A stretch of DNA of 64,000 nucleotides from CAYQTL01 sp964420405. Its GTDB lineage: Bacteria; Acidobacteriota; Thermoanaerobaculia; Thermoanaerobaculales; Sulfomarinibacteraceae. The notes below the pieces were generated by a model, which worked only from the letters and a program-made list of their open reading frames with translations, ran no database searches and had not been told where the DNA came from. Both the position numbers and the translations under genes were made by a program. Of this stretch, positions 24,710-33,756 are shown in pieces. Position 1 is the first letter of the stretch. The number at the start of each line of letters is the position of its first letter. Location of the stretch: NCBI GenBank assembly GCA_964420405.1, contig CAYQTL010000011.1, positions 43,746 to 107,745 on the forward strand. The letters run 5' to 3'.

Positions 24710-25963
24710 GTGTCCACACCGCGCGACGTGGTGGTCGTCGGTGCCGGGCTCGCGGGTCTGGCGTGCGCGCGCCGGCTGGCGCGGGCCGGGCTCGGGGTGG
24801 TCGTGCTGGAGGCCTCGGACCGGCCCGGCGGACGCGTCCGCACCGACGAGATCGACGGGTTCCGGATCGACCGCGGCTTCCAGGTGTTGCTGACGGCCTA
24901 CCCGACGTGTGTGACCGAGCTCGACCTGGCGACTCTCGAGCTCGGCCGGTTCGAGCCCGGCGCCCGGATCTGGAACGGCGAGCGGATGGTCACGGTGGCC
25001 GACCCCCTGCGGCGCCCCGGCCTGGCGCTCGCGACGCTGACCGCGGGCGTCGCCGGCCCGGGCGACGCGCTGCGGGTGCTGCGTCTGCGGCGGCGGGTGC
25101 TGGGCGGCGACCTCGAGGGGCTGTGGCGGCGCCCGGCGACGCCGACCCGCGAGTGGCTCGGACGGGCGGGGTTCTCCGAGCGCATGGTCGGGCGGTTCTG
25201 GCGGCCGTTCCTGGGCGGGATCTTCCTCGAGGACGGCCTGGGCACCTCGAGCCGGATGGCCGAGTTCGTGCTGCGGATGTTCAGCCGCGGCGACGCCGCG
25301 ATCCCGGCCGGCGGGATGGAGGCGATCCCCCGCCAGCTCGAGGCCGACCTGCCGGCCGGGACGCTCCGCACCGGCTGCCGGGTGGTGTCGGTGGATGCGG
25401 CCGGCGTCGGGCTCGAAGGGGGCAAGCGCCTCGACGCCCGGGCGGTGGTTGTGGCGACCGACGGCCCGGCGGCGCATCGCCTCGTGCCATCGCTGCCCGC
25501 GGTCGCCAGCCGGGCCGTCACCCAGCTGGTGTGGGCCGCGCCGGCGCCGCCGGTGCGGGGGGCATGGCTGGTGCTCGACGGCGCCGGGGCGGGGCCTGTC
25601 AACGACCTGTGCGTGCCCAGCGAGGTGCGGCGCGAGCGGGCGCCGGCCGGTCGGGCGCAGGTCTCGGCGACGGTGCTCGACGACCGCGGCCTCGACGACG
25701 ACGCCCTGGACGCCGCCGCCCGCACCCAGCTCGAAAGCTGGTTCGGTCCGCAGGTCGAGGGCTGGCGGCGGCTGCGCGTCAACCGGATCGCCCATGCGCT
25801 GCCGGCGGACGCCGCGCTGCTGGGCGGGGAGCCCCGATCAACGGCCGTCGAGGCAGACGGCGTCATCGTGTGCGGCGACCACCTCGCGACGCCGTCGATC
25901 GACGGTGCGCTGTCGTCGGGGGTCGCCGCGGCCGGGCTGGTGACGAGCCGGCTGCCGGCCTGA
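24710..25963 (+). CDS. FAD-dependent amine-oxidase/desaturase-like oxidoreductase
   Basis: About 417 residues. Rossmann motif VVVVGAGLAGLACARRLA near residue 6, VVLEASDRPGGRVRTD, FRIDRGFQVLLTAYP, a middle AIPAGGMEAIPRQL segment and the C-terminal FAD motif VIVCGDHLATPSIDGALSSG. This pattern fits the protoporphyrinogen-oxidase / phytoene-desaturase superfamily; the true substrate is unknown. The start is uncertain: GTG 24710 places the FAD motif at the N terminus, while GTG 24686 is 7 nt after a weak TGGAAT and is also in frame. Divergent from the kinase gene. Confidence 0.85.
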   Translation: MSTPRDVVVVGAGLAGLACARRLARAGLGVVVLEASDRPGGRVRTDEIDGFRIDRGFQVLLTAYPTCVTELDLATLELGRFEPGARIWNGERMVTVADPLRRPGLALATLTAGVAGPGDALRVLRLRRRVLGGDLEGLWRRPATPTREWLGRAGFSERMVGRFWRPFLGGIFLEDGLGTSSRMAEFVLRMFSRGDAAIPAGGMEAIPRQLEADLPAGTLRTGCRVVSVDAAGVGLEGGKRLDARAVVVATDGPAAHRLVPSLPAVASRAVTQLVWAAPAPPVRGAWLVLDGAGAGPVNDLCVPSEVRRERAPAGRAQVSATVLDDRGLDDDALDAAARTQLESWFGPQVEGWRRLRVNRIAHALPADAALLGGEPRSTAVEADGVIVCGDHLATPSIDGALSSGVAAAGLVTSRLPA

Positions 25964-25972
25964 CGGCGGCCG

Positions 25973-26890
25973 TCAGGGCCTTCGGGGCTCCCAGCCGAAG
26001 CCGCGGTACTCCCAGTCGATCCGGTCCGGCCGGAAGGTCAGCACCCCGAAGCCGGGACCGGTGCCGTGCCAGTCGCCCTTCCGCCACCACTTGCCGCACA
26101 GGGCCCCGCCGGTGAGGAAGGTGGTGTCGCGCCAGCGCAGCATCTCGTCCACGTGGAGGTGGCCCTGCAGCACCAGCGGCAGCCGCCGGCCCTCGAACGC
26201 CGCCAGCACCTCGCGGTTGTTCTCCACCACCCGGTTGGGGGGGGCCGCCGAGGTCGCGCCTTCGGTCGCCTGGTAGAAGGCCGTCAGCAGCGGCATGTGA
26301 CAGACCGCGACCACCGGGGTGGACGCATCGACGCGCTCGAGGTCGGTGGCGAGCCAGCGCAGCTGGTCCGGGCCCACCCGGCCGTGGTACCGCAGGTCGT
26401 CGGAGGTCGGCTCGACCGGGTCGAGCAGCACCAGGTGCAGGCCGGCCGCGTCGAGCGAGCGGTAGGTGCGCTCGACGCCGAGCCGCTCGCGGAACGCCGC
26501 GCGGGGATCGGCCTGGGGGTCGGGCCCGCCGGCGCCCACCAGGTCGTGGTTGCCGATGGCGGCCACCACCGGCGCCTCGATCGCCCGGTGCATCTCGAGA
26601 TAGACGTCCCACCGCGGCCCGGTCTCCTCGGCGGTGCCGTCGAAGCCGTCGGTGATCAGGTCGCCGCCGGCGACCACCAGGTCGGGCGTGGCGCGGTTGA
26701 TGGCGGCCGCGGCGAGCTCGAGGGCCCGCGGCGTCTGCCACTCGACCCGTGCGTGGACGTCGGTGAAGTACACCATCCGCAGGGCCTCGCGGCCGCCGCC
26801 CGCGGCGGGCAGTGACGCCTCCAGCGGCCACGCCGCGGCCGCCGCGGCGGCACCGATCAGCAGCTCCCGTCGGTCGGGTCGGGGGCTCAT
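25973..26890 (-). CDS. Exported calcineurin-like metallophosphoesterase
   Basis: 305 residues. Twin-arginine-like N terminus PDRRELLIGAAAAAAAW with a hydrophobic stretch. Metallophosphoesterase motifs: YFTDVHARV, VVAGGDLITDG, AAIGNHDLVG, VVAVCHMP, LQGHLHVDE. Substrate unknown; the GGDLI/GNHD spacing is normal. Translationally coupled to the VanZ-like gene (its ATG overlaps that gene's stop by 4 nt), so the two probably act together at the envelope. Confidence 0.85.
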   Translation of the reverse strand: MSPRPDRRELLIGAAAAAAAWPLEASLPAAGGGREALRMVYFTDVHARVEWQTPRALELAAAAINRATPDLVVAGGDLITDGFDGTAEETGPRWDVYLEMHRAIEAPVVAAIGNHDLVGAGGPDPQADPRAAFRERLGVERTYRSLDAAGLHLVLLDPVEPTSDDLRYHGRVGPDQLRWLATDLERVDASTPVVAVCHMPLLTAFYQATEGATSAAPPNRVVENNREVLAAFEGRRLPLVLQGHLHVDEMLRWRDTTFLTGGALCGKWWRKGDWHGTGPGFGVLTFRPDRIDWEYRGFGWEPRRP

Positions 26891-28143
26891 GGGGCTCCTC
26901 CCTGAGGCCGCCGCCCGAGCCGCCACCCGCCGGCCAGCAGGAGGCCGGCGGCGAGCAGCAGCGCGAGCCGCAGCGCGGTCTCGTCCACCAGCAACAGATG
27001 GGACCCCGCCCGTGATGCCACGTACCCATCGGGATCGTGGTGCTCCACGAGCCACGCCCGCTGCCCGGGCGCCAGGTCGAACGGGGTGCGGGCGAGGGTG
27101 TGGCCGTAGAACCGCTCGAGGATCTGCTGCTCGCGCAGGGCGACGGTGGCGTGGTAGCGCCGTGCGCCGGGGTCCTCCGCCCGGCGCGCCTCGTCGAGGT
27201 GGACGTCGCGGTTGAACAGGTGGACCCGTGCCTGGTACTCGAACGGGTGGCGCGCCGGGGACACCTCGGCCAGGAAGCGGCCGTAGCGCGGCGGAGGGTA
27301 CCTCTCGAGCAGCGCTGCGGCCCGGTCGGCGCGCGCCGCGTCGTACGCCTCCAGCTCGGCGACGGGCAGCCTGGTCCGCATCTCGCCGCGGCCCGTTACC
27401 GCGAAGCGATGGCCGTACTCGGCGAGGGGGTTGAACCGCAGCTCGGCCATCCCAGGCCAGCGCTCGACGATCCAGTCGGTGCGGGCCGGCGTCGCGCCGA
27501 GGCAGAGTGCCATCAGCAGCAGCCACGCGGCGCCGAGGACGCACGCCAGCCGCATGCCCCCGCGGCCCGGAGCGCGTCGGGCCGGCGGCCACAGCGGCCA
27601 CAGCGCCAGCTGGGCGAGGGCCGCCGCGGCGCCGTTGAGGGCGACGTCGCGCAGGTCCCAGTAGCGCTCCGGCACGAGCCACTGGACGAGCTCGTCGACG
27701 GTCCCGGCGAGCAGTCCCCCGATGGCGGCTGCGACGAACGCGGAAGCGTCCGGGTGATCGAGGCGGATCGCGCGGTTGAGCAGCACCCCGAGGACGCCGT
27801 ACTGGACGAAGTGGACCGCCTCCACCGGCGCCGCGTCGAGCCGCCAGCTCCACCACGCGACCACCGTCGCCACCAGGGCGAGCCACGCGGTCCCGGCCAG
27901 GGGGACGCCGCCCCGCCGGCGCCACAGCCAGACGGCCGCGCCCGCCGCCCCGAGCACCGCCGCCGCCGCCACCCCGAGCGCGATGGTGCGCGGGTCCGCG
28001 ACCGACGCGTAGGCGTCGCGCAGCCGCCGCACCAGCGGGATCGTGGCCCAGATCACCGCGATCCAGGCCGCGACCGCGAGCCACGCCCCGCGGCGGGTGG
28101 GAGTCTGCGGTCCGGTGGGGGAAGCCATCGGCGTCGCCATCAT
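26887..28143 (-). CDS. VanZ-like polytopic membrane protein
   Basis: 418 residues. N-terminal half with five to six membrane helices; VEAVHFVQYGVLGVLLNRAI and AGTVDELVQWLVPERYWDLRD are hallmark VanZ-family segments (conserved E and DE). A second half (about 215-370) is an extracytoplasmic region with YPPPRYGRFLAEV and AREQQI-like helices, then a final membrane helix. VanZ proteins confer low-level teicoplanin resistance in some bacteria; here the role is unknown. Start 28143, 8 nt after a CATAAT box. Confidence 0.82.
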   Translation of the reverse strand: MMATPMASPTGPQTPTRRGAWLAVAAWIAVIWATIPLVRRLRDAYASVADPRTIALGVAAAAVLGAAGAAVWLWRRRGGVPLAGTAWLALVATVVAWWSWRLDAAPVEAVHFVQYGVLGVLLNRAIRLDHPDASAFVAAAIGGLLAGTVDELVQWLVPERYWDLRDVALNGAAAALAQLALWPLWPPARRAPGRGGMRLACVLGAAWLLLMALCLGATPARTDWIVERWPGMAELRFNPLAEYGHRFAVTGRGEMRTRLPVAELEAYDAARADRAAALLERYPPPRYGRFLAEVSPARHPFEYQARVHLFNRDVHLDEARRAEDPGARRYHATVALREQQILERFYGHTLARTPFDLAPGQRAWLVEHHDPDGYVASRAGSHLLLVDETALRLALLLAAGLLLAGGWRLGRRPQGGAP

Positions 28144-28151
28144 GACCGACG

Positions 28152-28157
28152 ATTATG
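28152..28157 (-). promoter_or_regulatory. -10 box for the VanZ-phosphoesterase operon
   Basis: CATAAT on the minus strand, 8 nt before the start codon: leaderless type. Confidence 0.45.
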
Positions 28158-28215
28158 GCGACGCCGTGGCCGCCGTGTGAAGGGCGGAAGGCGGACCTTC
28201 GCGGTCGCCATTGCT

Positions 28216-28335
28216 CCGATCCCGATCCCGTTCCCGATCCCGTTCCAGATGGCACCGGCCACAGTCAGCGACAGCGACAGCGTCCGCCCGTGGGTGACCG
28301 CGGTCGCCCCACTCCCGCGGCCGCGGGAGTGGAGC
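28216..28335 (-). repeat. Composite element, reverse copy, with G-tract array
   Basis: CCC tracts at 28220, 28226, 28232 and 28238 (quadruplex pattern on the minus strand), followed by the element arm in reverse: GTCAGCGACAGCGACAGCG, then GGGTGACCGCGGTCGCCCC. It lies between divergent promoters. Confidence 0.75.
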
Positions 28336-28365
28336 TGCGGATCGCCGGCGGGGCCGTTGAGGTGC

Positions 28366-28371
28366 GACAAT
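28366..28371 (+). promoter_or_regulatory. -10 box for the leaderless FGGY kinase gene
   Basis: GACAAT, 8 nt before GTG 28380, no Shine-Dalgarno. Confidence 0.4.
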
Positions 28372-28379
28372 CGGAGTCG

Positions 28380-29945
28380 GTGAACGCGGACCACGTGCTG
28401 GCGGTCGACTGTGGCACGCAGAGCGTGCGGGCGCTGCTGTTCGATGCGCGCGGCGAGCTGGTGGCGGCACGCAAGGTCGAGATCGAGCCGTACGTCTCGC
28501 CGCGTCCAGGCTGGGCTGAGCAGGACGCGGAGCTGTACTGGCGGTCCCTCGCCGACGCGTGCACCGGGCTCTGGTCGGCCAGCCCGGTGGGCCCCGACGC
28601 CGTCGCGGGCATGGCGCTGACGACCCAGCGGGCGACGCTCGTGCCGGTCGACGGTGACGGGACCCCGCTGCGGCCGGCGATCGTGTGGCTCGACCAGCGC
28701 CGCACCGAGGGCCTCGAGCCGGTCGGCGGCCTGTGGGGGTTGTCGTTCCGGCTGGTGCGGATGGCCGAGACGGTGGCCTACTTCCAGGCCGAGGCCGAGG
28801 CCAACTGGCTGCGCCGCCACCAGCCCGACGTCTGGCGCCGGACCGACAAGCTGCTGTTCCTGTCGGGCTTCCTGACGTATCGACTGGTGGGGCGGTTCGT
28901 CGACTCGGTGGGCTGCCAGGTCGGCTACATCCCGTTCGACTACAAGCGGCTGCGGTGGGCGGGGCCGCGGGACTGGAAGTGGCGCGCGGTGGGGGTCGAG
29001 CGGGACATGCTTCCGGAGCTCGTGCCCCCGGGTGGGCAGCTCGGCGAGCTGACCGCCGCCGCCGCCGGGGCGACCGGGCTGCGGGCCGGCCTGCCGGTGA
29101 TCGCGGCCGCCGCCGACAAGGCGTGCGAGGTGCTCGGCTCGGGCTGCCTGGAGCCGTCGATCGGCTGCCTCAGCTACGGCACCACCGCGACCATCAACAC
29201 CGTCCACCGGCGGTACGTCGAGGCGATCCCGTTCGTGCCGCCGTACCCGGCCGCCGTGCCGGGCGCCCACGCCCTCGAGGTCCAGATCTACCGCGGCTAC
29301 TGGATGGTGTCGTGGTTCAAGCGCGAGTTCGGCCACCGCGAGCGGCGGATCGCCGCCGAGCGGGGGATCGAGCCCGAGACGCTGTTCGACGAGCTCGTCG
29401 CGGAGGTCCCGCCGGGCGCCATGGGTCTCGTGCTGCAGCCCTACTGGTCGCCGGGGGTCAAGGTGCCGGGTCCCGAGGCGAAGGGGGCGGTGATCGGGTT
29501 CGGCGACGTCCACACCCGGGCGCATCTGTACCGGGCGATCCTCGAGGGGCTCGCCTACGCCCTGCGGGAGGGCGGCGAGCGCTGCCAGCGCCGGACAGGC
29601 GTGCGGCTGCGGGAGGTGCGGGTGGCCGGCGGCGGCTCCCGCAGCGACGCCGCCATGCAGATCACCGCCGACGTGTTCGGGCTGCCGGCGTCGCGGCCGC
29701 ACCTGTCGGAGGCGTCGGGCCTCGGCGCCGCGATCGACGCCGCCGTCGGCCTCGGCATCCACCCGGACTTCGACACCGCGGTGGCCGAGATGACCCGCGT
29801 CCGCGACACCTTCGACCCCCGGCCCGACGTGGCCGCCACCTACGACGCGCTCTACCGCGAGGTCTACCTCCAGATGTACCGTCGCCTGCGCCCCCTCTAC
29901 GAGCGGATCCGCGACATCACCGGCTACCCGAGGCGCCTCGACTGA
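28380..29945 (+). CDS. FGGY-family carbohydrate kinase
   Basis: 521 residues. Phosphorylates a sugar or polyol with ATP. First FGGY lobe: LAVDCGTQSVRALLFD (phosphate 1 loop), PGWAEQDAELYW, WLDQRRTEG; second lobe: LSYGTTATINTVH, and the adenosine/phosphate 2 region VRVAGGGSRSDAAMQITADVFG. Longer than simple xylulokinases in the middle (GFLTYRLVGRFVDSVGCQVG...). The substrate is not clear; glycerol kinase is unlikely because its FGGYxxFxxD signature was not seen. GTG start by the leaderless rule. Convergent with the TauE/SafE gene. Confidence 0.9.
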   Translation: MNADHVLAVDCGTQSVRALLFDARGELVAARKVEIEPYVSPRPGWAEQDAELYWRSLADACTGLWSASPVGPDAVAGMALTTQRATLVPVDGDGTPLRPAIVWLDQRRTEGLEPVGGLWGLSFRLVRMAETVAYFQAEAEANWLRRHQPDVWRRTDKLLFLSGFLTYRLVGRFVDSVGCQVGYIPFDYKRLRWAGPRDWKWRAVGVERDMLPELVPPGGQLGELTAAAAGATGLRAGLPVIAAAADKACEVLGSGCLEPSIGCLSYGTTATINTVHRRYVEAIPFVPPYPAAVPGAHALEVQIYRGYWMVSWFKREFGHRERRIAAERGIEPETLFDELVAEVPPGAMGLVLQPYWSPGVKVPGPEAKGAVIGFGDVHTRAHLYRAILEGLAYALREGGERCQRRTGVRLREVRVAGGGSRSDAAMQITADVFGLPASRPHLSEASGLGAAIDAAVGLGIHPDFDTAVAEMTRVRDTFDPRPDVAATYDALYREVYLQMYRRLRPLYERIRDITGYPRRLD

Positions 29946-30158
29946 CCCGACCGCCCGCTCCCGCGACCGCTGCCGCTGACCCTGCCGCCGCCGCCCTGCC
30001 CCTGCCGCTGAACGCGACCGGCACCATCGGGATCGGGATCGGGAACGGGAACGGGATCGGAGGCGGCGGCGGTCGGGCTGCGGAGCCCCCAGGAGATCTC
30101 CCCGACTCACTCCGGGCCCCGGTTCCAGCAGCGACGCGGGGTCGGGGAGCCGCCGTTC
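29946..30158 (+). repeat. G-tract array between convergent genes
   Basis: GGG tracts at 30029, 30035, 30041, 30047 and 30053, then GG at 30059, in GGGATC/GGGAAC units, preceded by the arm CTGAACGCGACCGGCACCAT shared with the composite element. The rest of the interval shows no gene. Confidence 0.85.
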
Positions 30159-30920
30159 TCACACGACGACGCGGGCGACGAGGACCAGACCGACGGCGGC
30201 GAGGGCGGCGCTGACAAGGCGGCGGAAGGTGGCGTCGTCCAGCTCGAGGTGGATCCGCTGGCCGGCCCACGCGCCAAGCAGCACCGCCGGCAGCAGCGCC
30301 AGCCCCGAGGCCAGCCGCGGCGCCGTGAGCAGCCCGACGGCGGCGTAGCTCGGCACCCGGATGAGGGTCATGGCGAGGAAGATCGCCATCAGGCTGCCGC
30401 GGAACGCCGCCTTGTCGGCGCCGGCGAGCCGGAAGTACAGCACCAGCGGCGGGCCGCCGGTCCCGAACAGGCCGGTCAGGACGCCCGACAGCAGGCCGAT
30501 GGGCGGCTGCGACCAGGCCGGCCAGCGCACCCTGGCCGCGTCGGGCGAGACCAGCAGCGCCAGCCCCGCGGCCACCAGCACCGCGCCGAGGCCGGCCAGC
30601 AGCAGCACCGCGTCGACGCCCTCCAGCAGCCGCGCGCCGACCGGGATGCCGACCGCGATCCCCGCCAGCAGCAGGGCGATGCCCCGCCACGACACCCGCC
30701 GCCACGAGGTGGCGACGATTCCGATCTCGGCCGGCAGGTTGACGAGCAGCAGCAGCACCACCGCGTCGCGGACGTCGGGCAGCACGAACGCGAGCAGCCC
30801 GACCGCGATCAGGCCCGAGCCGAAGCCGAGCAGGACGTAGACCAGCTGCGCCAGCACCAGCACCGCCGCCGCCGCCGCCAGCTGCTCCCAGGAGGTGAAC
30901 ACCGTCAGCCCCTCGAGCAC
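30159..30920 (-). CDS. TauE/SafE-family membrane exporter (TSUP)
   Basis: 253 residues, about eight membrane helices in two repeats. YVLLGFGSGLIAVGLLAF and GLLSGVLTGLFGTGGPPLVLY are the paired TSUP motifs (G-F-G-x-G and G-x-x-T-G-x-F-G-x-G-G). Family members move sulfite, sulfoacetate or other anions; substrate unknown. GTG 30920 follows TAGACT by 6 nt. Confidence 0.9.
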   Translation of the reverse strand: MLEGLTVFTSWEQLAAAAAVLVLAQLVYVLLGFGSGLIAVGLLAFVLPDVRDAVVLLLLVNLPAEIGIVATSWRRVSWRGIALLLAGIAVGIPVGARLLEGVDAVLLLAGLGAVLVAAGLALLVSPDAARVRWPAWSQPPIGLLSGVLTGLFGTGGPPLVLYFRLAGADKAAFRGSLMAIFLAMTLIRVPSYAAVGLLTAPRLASGLALLPAVLLGAWAGQRIHLELDDATFRRLVSAALAAVGLVLVARVVV

Positions 30921-30926
30921 CCCGCG

Positions 30927-30932
30927 AGTCTA
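30927..30932 (-). promoter_or_regulatory. -10 box for the leaderless TauE/SafE gene
   Basis: TAGACT on the minus strand, 6 nt before GTG 30920. Confidence 0.5.
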
Positions 30933-31083
30933 CGCGACGGGCCGCCCTGTCTCCCCATGGCGGATCCCGACCCCCTTCTTCCGGTTCCGACCCCGTTCCC
31001 GATGGACCAGTCGGACGATTCCCGTCCGGCGGTCATCCCGAGTCGACGCAGGAACGCGAAAGCGGCTTCGTGGTGGTCTCGTC

Positions 31084-31104
31084 GGGATCGGGAACGGGAT
31101 CGGG
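31084..31104 (+). repeat. Hexamer G-tract array upstream of NamZ-like gene
   Basis: GGG at 31084, 31090, 31096, 31102: a minimal G3N3 quadruplex on the coding strand. It ends 12 nt before the -10 box, where a -35 element would be. 30960-31070 upstream holds a decayed CCCGAT run and a fragment of the TCATCC-type repeat. Confidence 0.8.
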
Positions 31105-31116
31105 AGCTGGCGGCGC

Positions 31117-31122
31117 TACGAT
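31117..31122 (+). promoter_or_regulatory. -10 box for the leaderless NamZ-like gene
   Basis: TACGAT, 8 nt before ATG 31131, no Shine-Dalgarno. Confidence 0.5.
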
Positions 31123-31130
31123 GGCAGCCG

Positions 31131-32315
31131 ATGGCGAGGGTGGTCACGGGGCTGGAGGTGCTGGCGGCGGACCCGGCGGCGGTTGGGCGGCGGCGGTGGG
31201 CGCTGCTGGCGAACCACGCGGCGGTGACGGCGGACCTCGAGCCGGCGCGGACGGCGCTACGGGAGGCGGTCCCGGGCGAGCTCGCCCTGCTGCTGGCGCC
31301 CGAGCACGGCCTCGACGGCGTCGCCCAGGACATGGAGGCCGTCGCCGACGAGCGCGACCCGGCCACCGGCCTGCCGGTGCGGTCGCTGTACGGCCACGAC
31401 GCCGCCTCCCTCGAGCCGCGGCCGGAGGACCTGGCGGGGATCGAGGCGGTGGTGGTGGACGTGCCCGACATCGGCGCGCGCTACTACACCTTCGCGGCGA
31501 CGATGGACGCGGTGATGGCTGCGTGCGCGCGCCTCGGCGTCGAGGTGGTCGTGCTCGACCGCCCGAACCCGATCGGCGGCGTCGCCCGCGAGGGCGGTGC
31601 GGTGCGGCCCGGCTTCGAGTCGTTCGTGGGCGGGATCCCGACGCCGGTCCGTCACGGTCTGACCCTGGGCGAGATCGCCCTGCTGCTGCACCGGGAGCGC
31701 CACCCCCGGCTGGCGGTGACGGTGGTCGCCTGCCGCGGCTGGCGCCGGAGCGCCTGGTGGGACGCCACCGGCCTGCCGTGGGTGCCGCCGTCGCCCAACA
31801 TGCCGGCCCTCGACACGGCGGCCGTCTACCCGGGCCTGTGCCTGGTGGAGGCGACGACCCTGTCCGAAGGCCGGGGCACGACGCGGCCGTTCCACCTGGT
31901 GGGAGCACCAGGGGTCGACGGCGGTCGGCTGGTCGCCGAGCTGCGCACCCGCGGCCTCGACGGGGCGGCGTTCCGGGCGGCCCGGTTCCGCCCCCAGTTC
32001 GGCAAGCACGCCGACGAGGTGTGCGGCGGGGTCGAGATCCACGTCGTCGACCGGGCCGCGCTCGAGCCCGTCCGGCTCGGCCTCGAGCTGCTGGCGGCGA
32101 TCCGCCGGCTGTGGCCGGCCGAGCTCGTCTGGCGGCCGGACCCGTACGAGTTCGTCGCCGACGTGCCGGCGATCGACCTGCTCACCGGCTCGCCGGCGGC
32201 GCGGGCCGCCCTCGAGGCCGACGCCCCGCTCGGGCCTCTGCTCGAGTCGTGGCGCGCCGACGTGCGGGCCTTCGAGGCCTCGCTGGACGGGATCCTGCTG
32301 TACCACGACCGGTGA
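31131..32315 (+). CDS. DUF1343 / NamZ-like exo-N-acetylmuramidase
   Basis: 394 residues, the DUF1343 family whose characterised member NamZ releases terminal MurNAc from peptidoglycan fragments (family knowledge). Recognisable blocks: TGLEVLAADP, LLLAPEHGLDGVAQD, VVDVPDIGARYYTFAATMD, VLDRPNPIGGV, PWVPPSPNMPALDTA, SEGRGTTRPFHLVGAP. No signal peptide, so it is either cytoplasmic (cell-wall recycling) or exported by another route. Convergent with the cysteine desulfurase, 26 bp apart. Confidence 0.9.
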   Translation: MARVVTGLEVLAADPAAVGRRRWALLANHAAVTADLEPARTALREAVPGELALLLAPEHGLDGVAQDMEAVADERDPATGLPVRSLYGHDAASLEPRPEDLAGIEAVVVDVPDIGARYYTFAATMDAVMAACARLGVEVVVLDRPNPIGGVAREGGAVRPGFESFVGGIPTPVRHGLTLGEIALLLHRERHPRLAVTVVACRGWRRSAWWDATGLPWVPPSPNMPALDTAAVYPGLCLVEATTLSEGRGTTRPFHLVGAPGVDGGRLVAELRTRGLDGAAFRAARFRPQFGKHADEVCGGVEIHVVDRAALEPVRLGLELLAAIRRLWPAELVWRPDPYEFVADVPAIDLLTGSPAARAALEADAPLGPLLESWRADVRAFEASLDGILLYHDR

Positions 32316-32341
32316 CGCGGTCGTGGCGGCCGGGAACGGCG

Positions 32342-33514
32342 TCAGCCGGAGGCGCTCCGGCGCCGGGCGGCGGCGTCCCGCAGCCGGCGGACCTCCTCGA
32401 CGATCCTCGCCGCGGCCCGGTCGACCTCGTCCGCGGTGGTGCCGCGGCCGACGCTGATCCGCAGCGAGGCGCCCGCCAGCTCGCGGGCCAGGCCCATCGC
32501 CAGCAGCACCCGGGACGGCTCCGGGTGGGACGAGGTGCAGGCCGACCCGGTCGACACCGCCACGTCGGGCAGGGACGCCAGCAGGGCGTTGCCCTCGATC
32601 CCCTCGAAGCTGAGGTTGGTGGTGTTCGGCAGCCGCCGTCCAGGGGCACCGTTGACCCGCGTGCCGTCGAGGGTTCCTGTGATCGCGTCCTCCAGGCGGT
32701 CGCGCAGCGCCGCCATGCGGGGACCGTCATCGGCGAGGCCGCCGGCCGCCAGCTCCAGCGCCGTGGCGAGGCCGACGGCGCCCGGCAGGTTCGGGGTCCC
32801 GGAGCGCAGGCCCCCCTCCTGGCCCCCTCCCGGCAGCACCGGGTCGAGCCGCACCGGCGGTCGGGGGCGCCGCCACAGGGCGCCGATCCCCTTTGGTCCG
32901 TAGACCTTGTGCCCGGATACCGAGAGCAGGTCGACGCCGAGGGCGGCGACGTTGAGGGTCAGCTTGCCGCCGCCCTGCGCCGCGTCGCAGTGCAGCGGCG
33001 CGCCGCGGTCGTGGGCGATCCGGGCGGCCTCGGCCACCGGCTGGACGGTGCCGGTCTCGTTGTTGGCGAGCATCAGGCTGACCAGCGCCGTGCGGTCGTC
33101 GACCGCGGCCTCGAGCTCGTCGAGGCGGACGACGCCGTCGGGGTCCACGCCCACCACCGTCACCTCGAAGCCGTCCCGCCCGAGGCGGTGCACCGGCTCG
33201 AGGACGGACGCGTGCTCGGTGGCCTGGGTGACGACGCGGCGGCGGCCGTCGGCGGCCCGGACGGCCCCCAGGATCGCGAGCACGTTGGCCTCGGTGGCGC
33301 CGGAGGTGAACACGACCGAGGGGGAGCCCGAGCCCAGCGCCCGCGCGACCCGCCGGCGGGCGTCGTCGAGCGCCGCGGCAGCCTCCTGGCCCGGCCGGTG
33401 CGCGCGGCTGGTCGGGTTGGCGGGGTGGGCCGTCAGCCACGGCAACATCGCCTCCAGCACCCGCCCGTCGCACGCCGTCGAGGCGTTGTGGTCGAGGTAG
33501 ATCGTCCCGCTCAC
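32342..33514 (-). CDS. Cysteine desulfurase (NifS/IscS family)
   Basis: 390 residues. Takes sulfur from cysteine for Fe-S clusters or thio-modification. IYLDHNASTACDG start, ATEHASVLEP, LMLANNETGTVQP, the PLP lysine in SVSGHKVYGPKG (about residue 200) and the persulfide cysteine in STGSACTSS (about 320). The short loop around that Cys and the C-terminal tail look like NifS/IscS group I. No iscU, iscA or iscR is adjacent. I place the start at GTG 33514 because the TAGAAT box (33521-33526) directly abuts the upstream GTG 33520, which would not be transcribed. Confidence 0.92.
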   Translation of the reverse strand: MSGTIYLDHNASTACDGRVLEAMLPWLTAHPANPTSRAHRPGQEAAAALDDARRRVARALGSGSPSVVFTSGATEANVLAILGAVRAADGRRRVVTQATEHASVLEPVHRLGRDGFEVTVVGVDPDGVVRLDELEAAVDDRTALVSLMLANNETGTVQPVAEAARIAHDRGAPLHCDAAQGGGKLTLNVAALGVDLLSVSGHKVYGPKGIGALWRRPRPPVRLDPVLPGGGQEGGLRSGTPNLPGAVGLATALELAAGGLADDGPRMAALRDRLEDAITGTLDGTRVNGAPGRRLPNTTNLSFEGIEGNALLASLPDVAVSTGSACTSSHPEPSRVLLAMGLARELAGASLRISVGRGTTADEVDRAAARIVEEVRRLRDAAARRRSASG

Positions 33515-33520
33515 GGCCAC

Positions 33521-33526
33521 ATTCTA
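33521..33526 (-). promoter_or_regulatory. -10 box for the leaderless cysteine desulfurase gene
   Basis: TAGAAT on the minus strand, 6 nt before GTG 33514; it decides the start. Confidence 0.6.
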
Positions 33527-33539
33527 GCGACCGCCAGCG

Positions 33540-33756
33540 TCCGTGCCCCATGTAACGACGGTGCAGGAGGTGTGGAGATCCTCCGACTCCCTCCGCGCCC
33601 CGGAGGGCGCTCCGGTCGCTCGGGATGATGTCGAGGGGTTGGCGACCGCCCCGGCACCGTCATCCTGAGCGAGCGCAGCGAGTCGAAGGACCCCCCACGA
33701 GCTCCGCCCGTCGTCCGCTCCCGTGTCGATCCCGATCCCGATCCCGACGAGGGCGG
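33540..33756. repeat. Two TCATCC-type repeats and a short C-tract array
   Basis: 33570-33640 (GAGATCCTCCGACTCCCTCC ... CGGTCGCTCGGGATGATG) and 33659-33710 (TCATCCTGAGCGAGCGCAGC followed by GAGTCGAAGGACCCCCC) are two facing copies of one repeat family. 33731-33745 has three CCC tracts every 6 nt. They lie between the divergent cysteine desulfurase and ribBA genes; 33757-33859 shows nothing else. Confidence 0.75.

Noticed and set aside
21950..25795. Long minus-strand frame over the hydrolase, kinase and FAD genes
   Set aside because: Shadow of the real genes; low-complexity translation.
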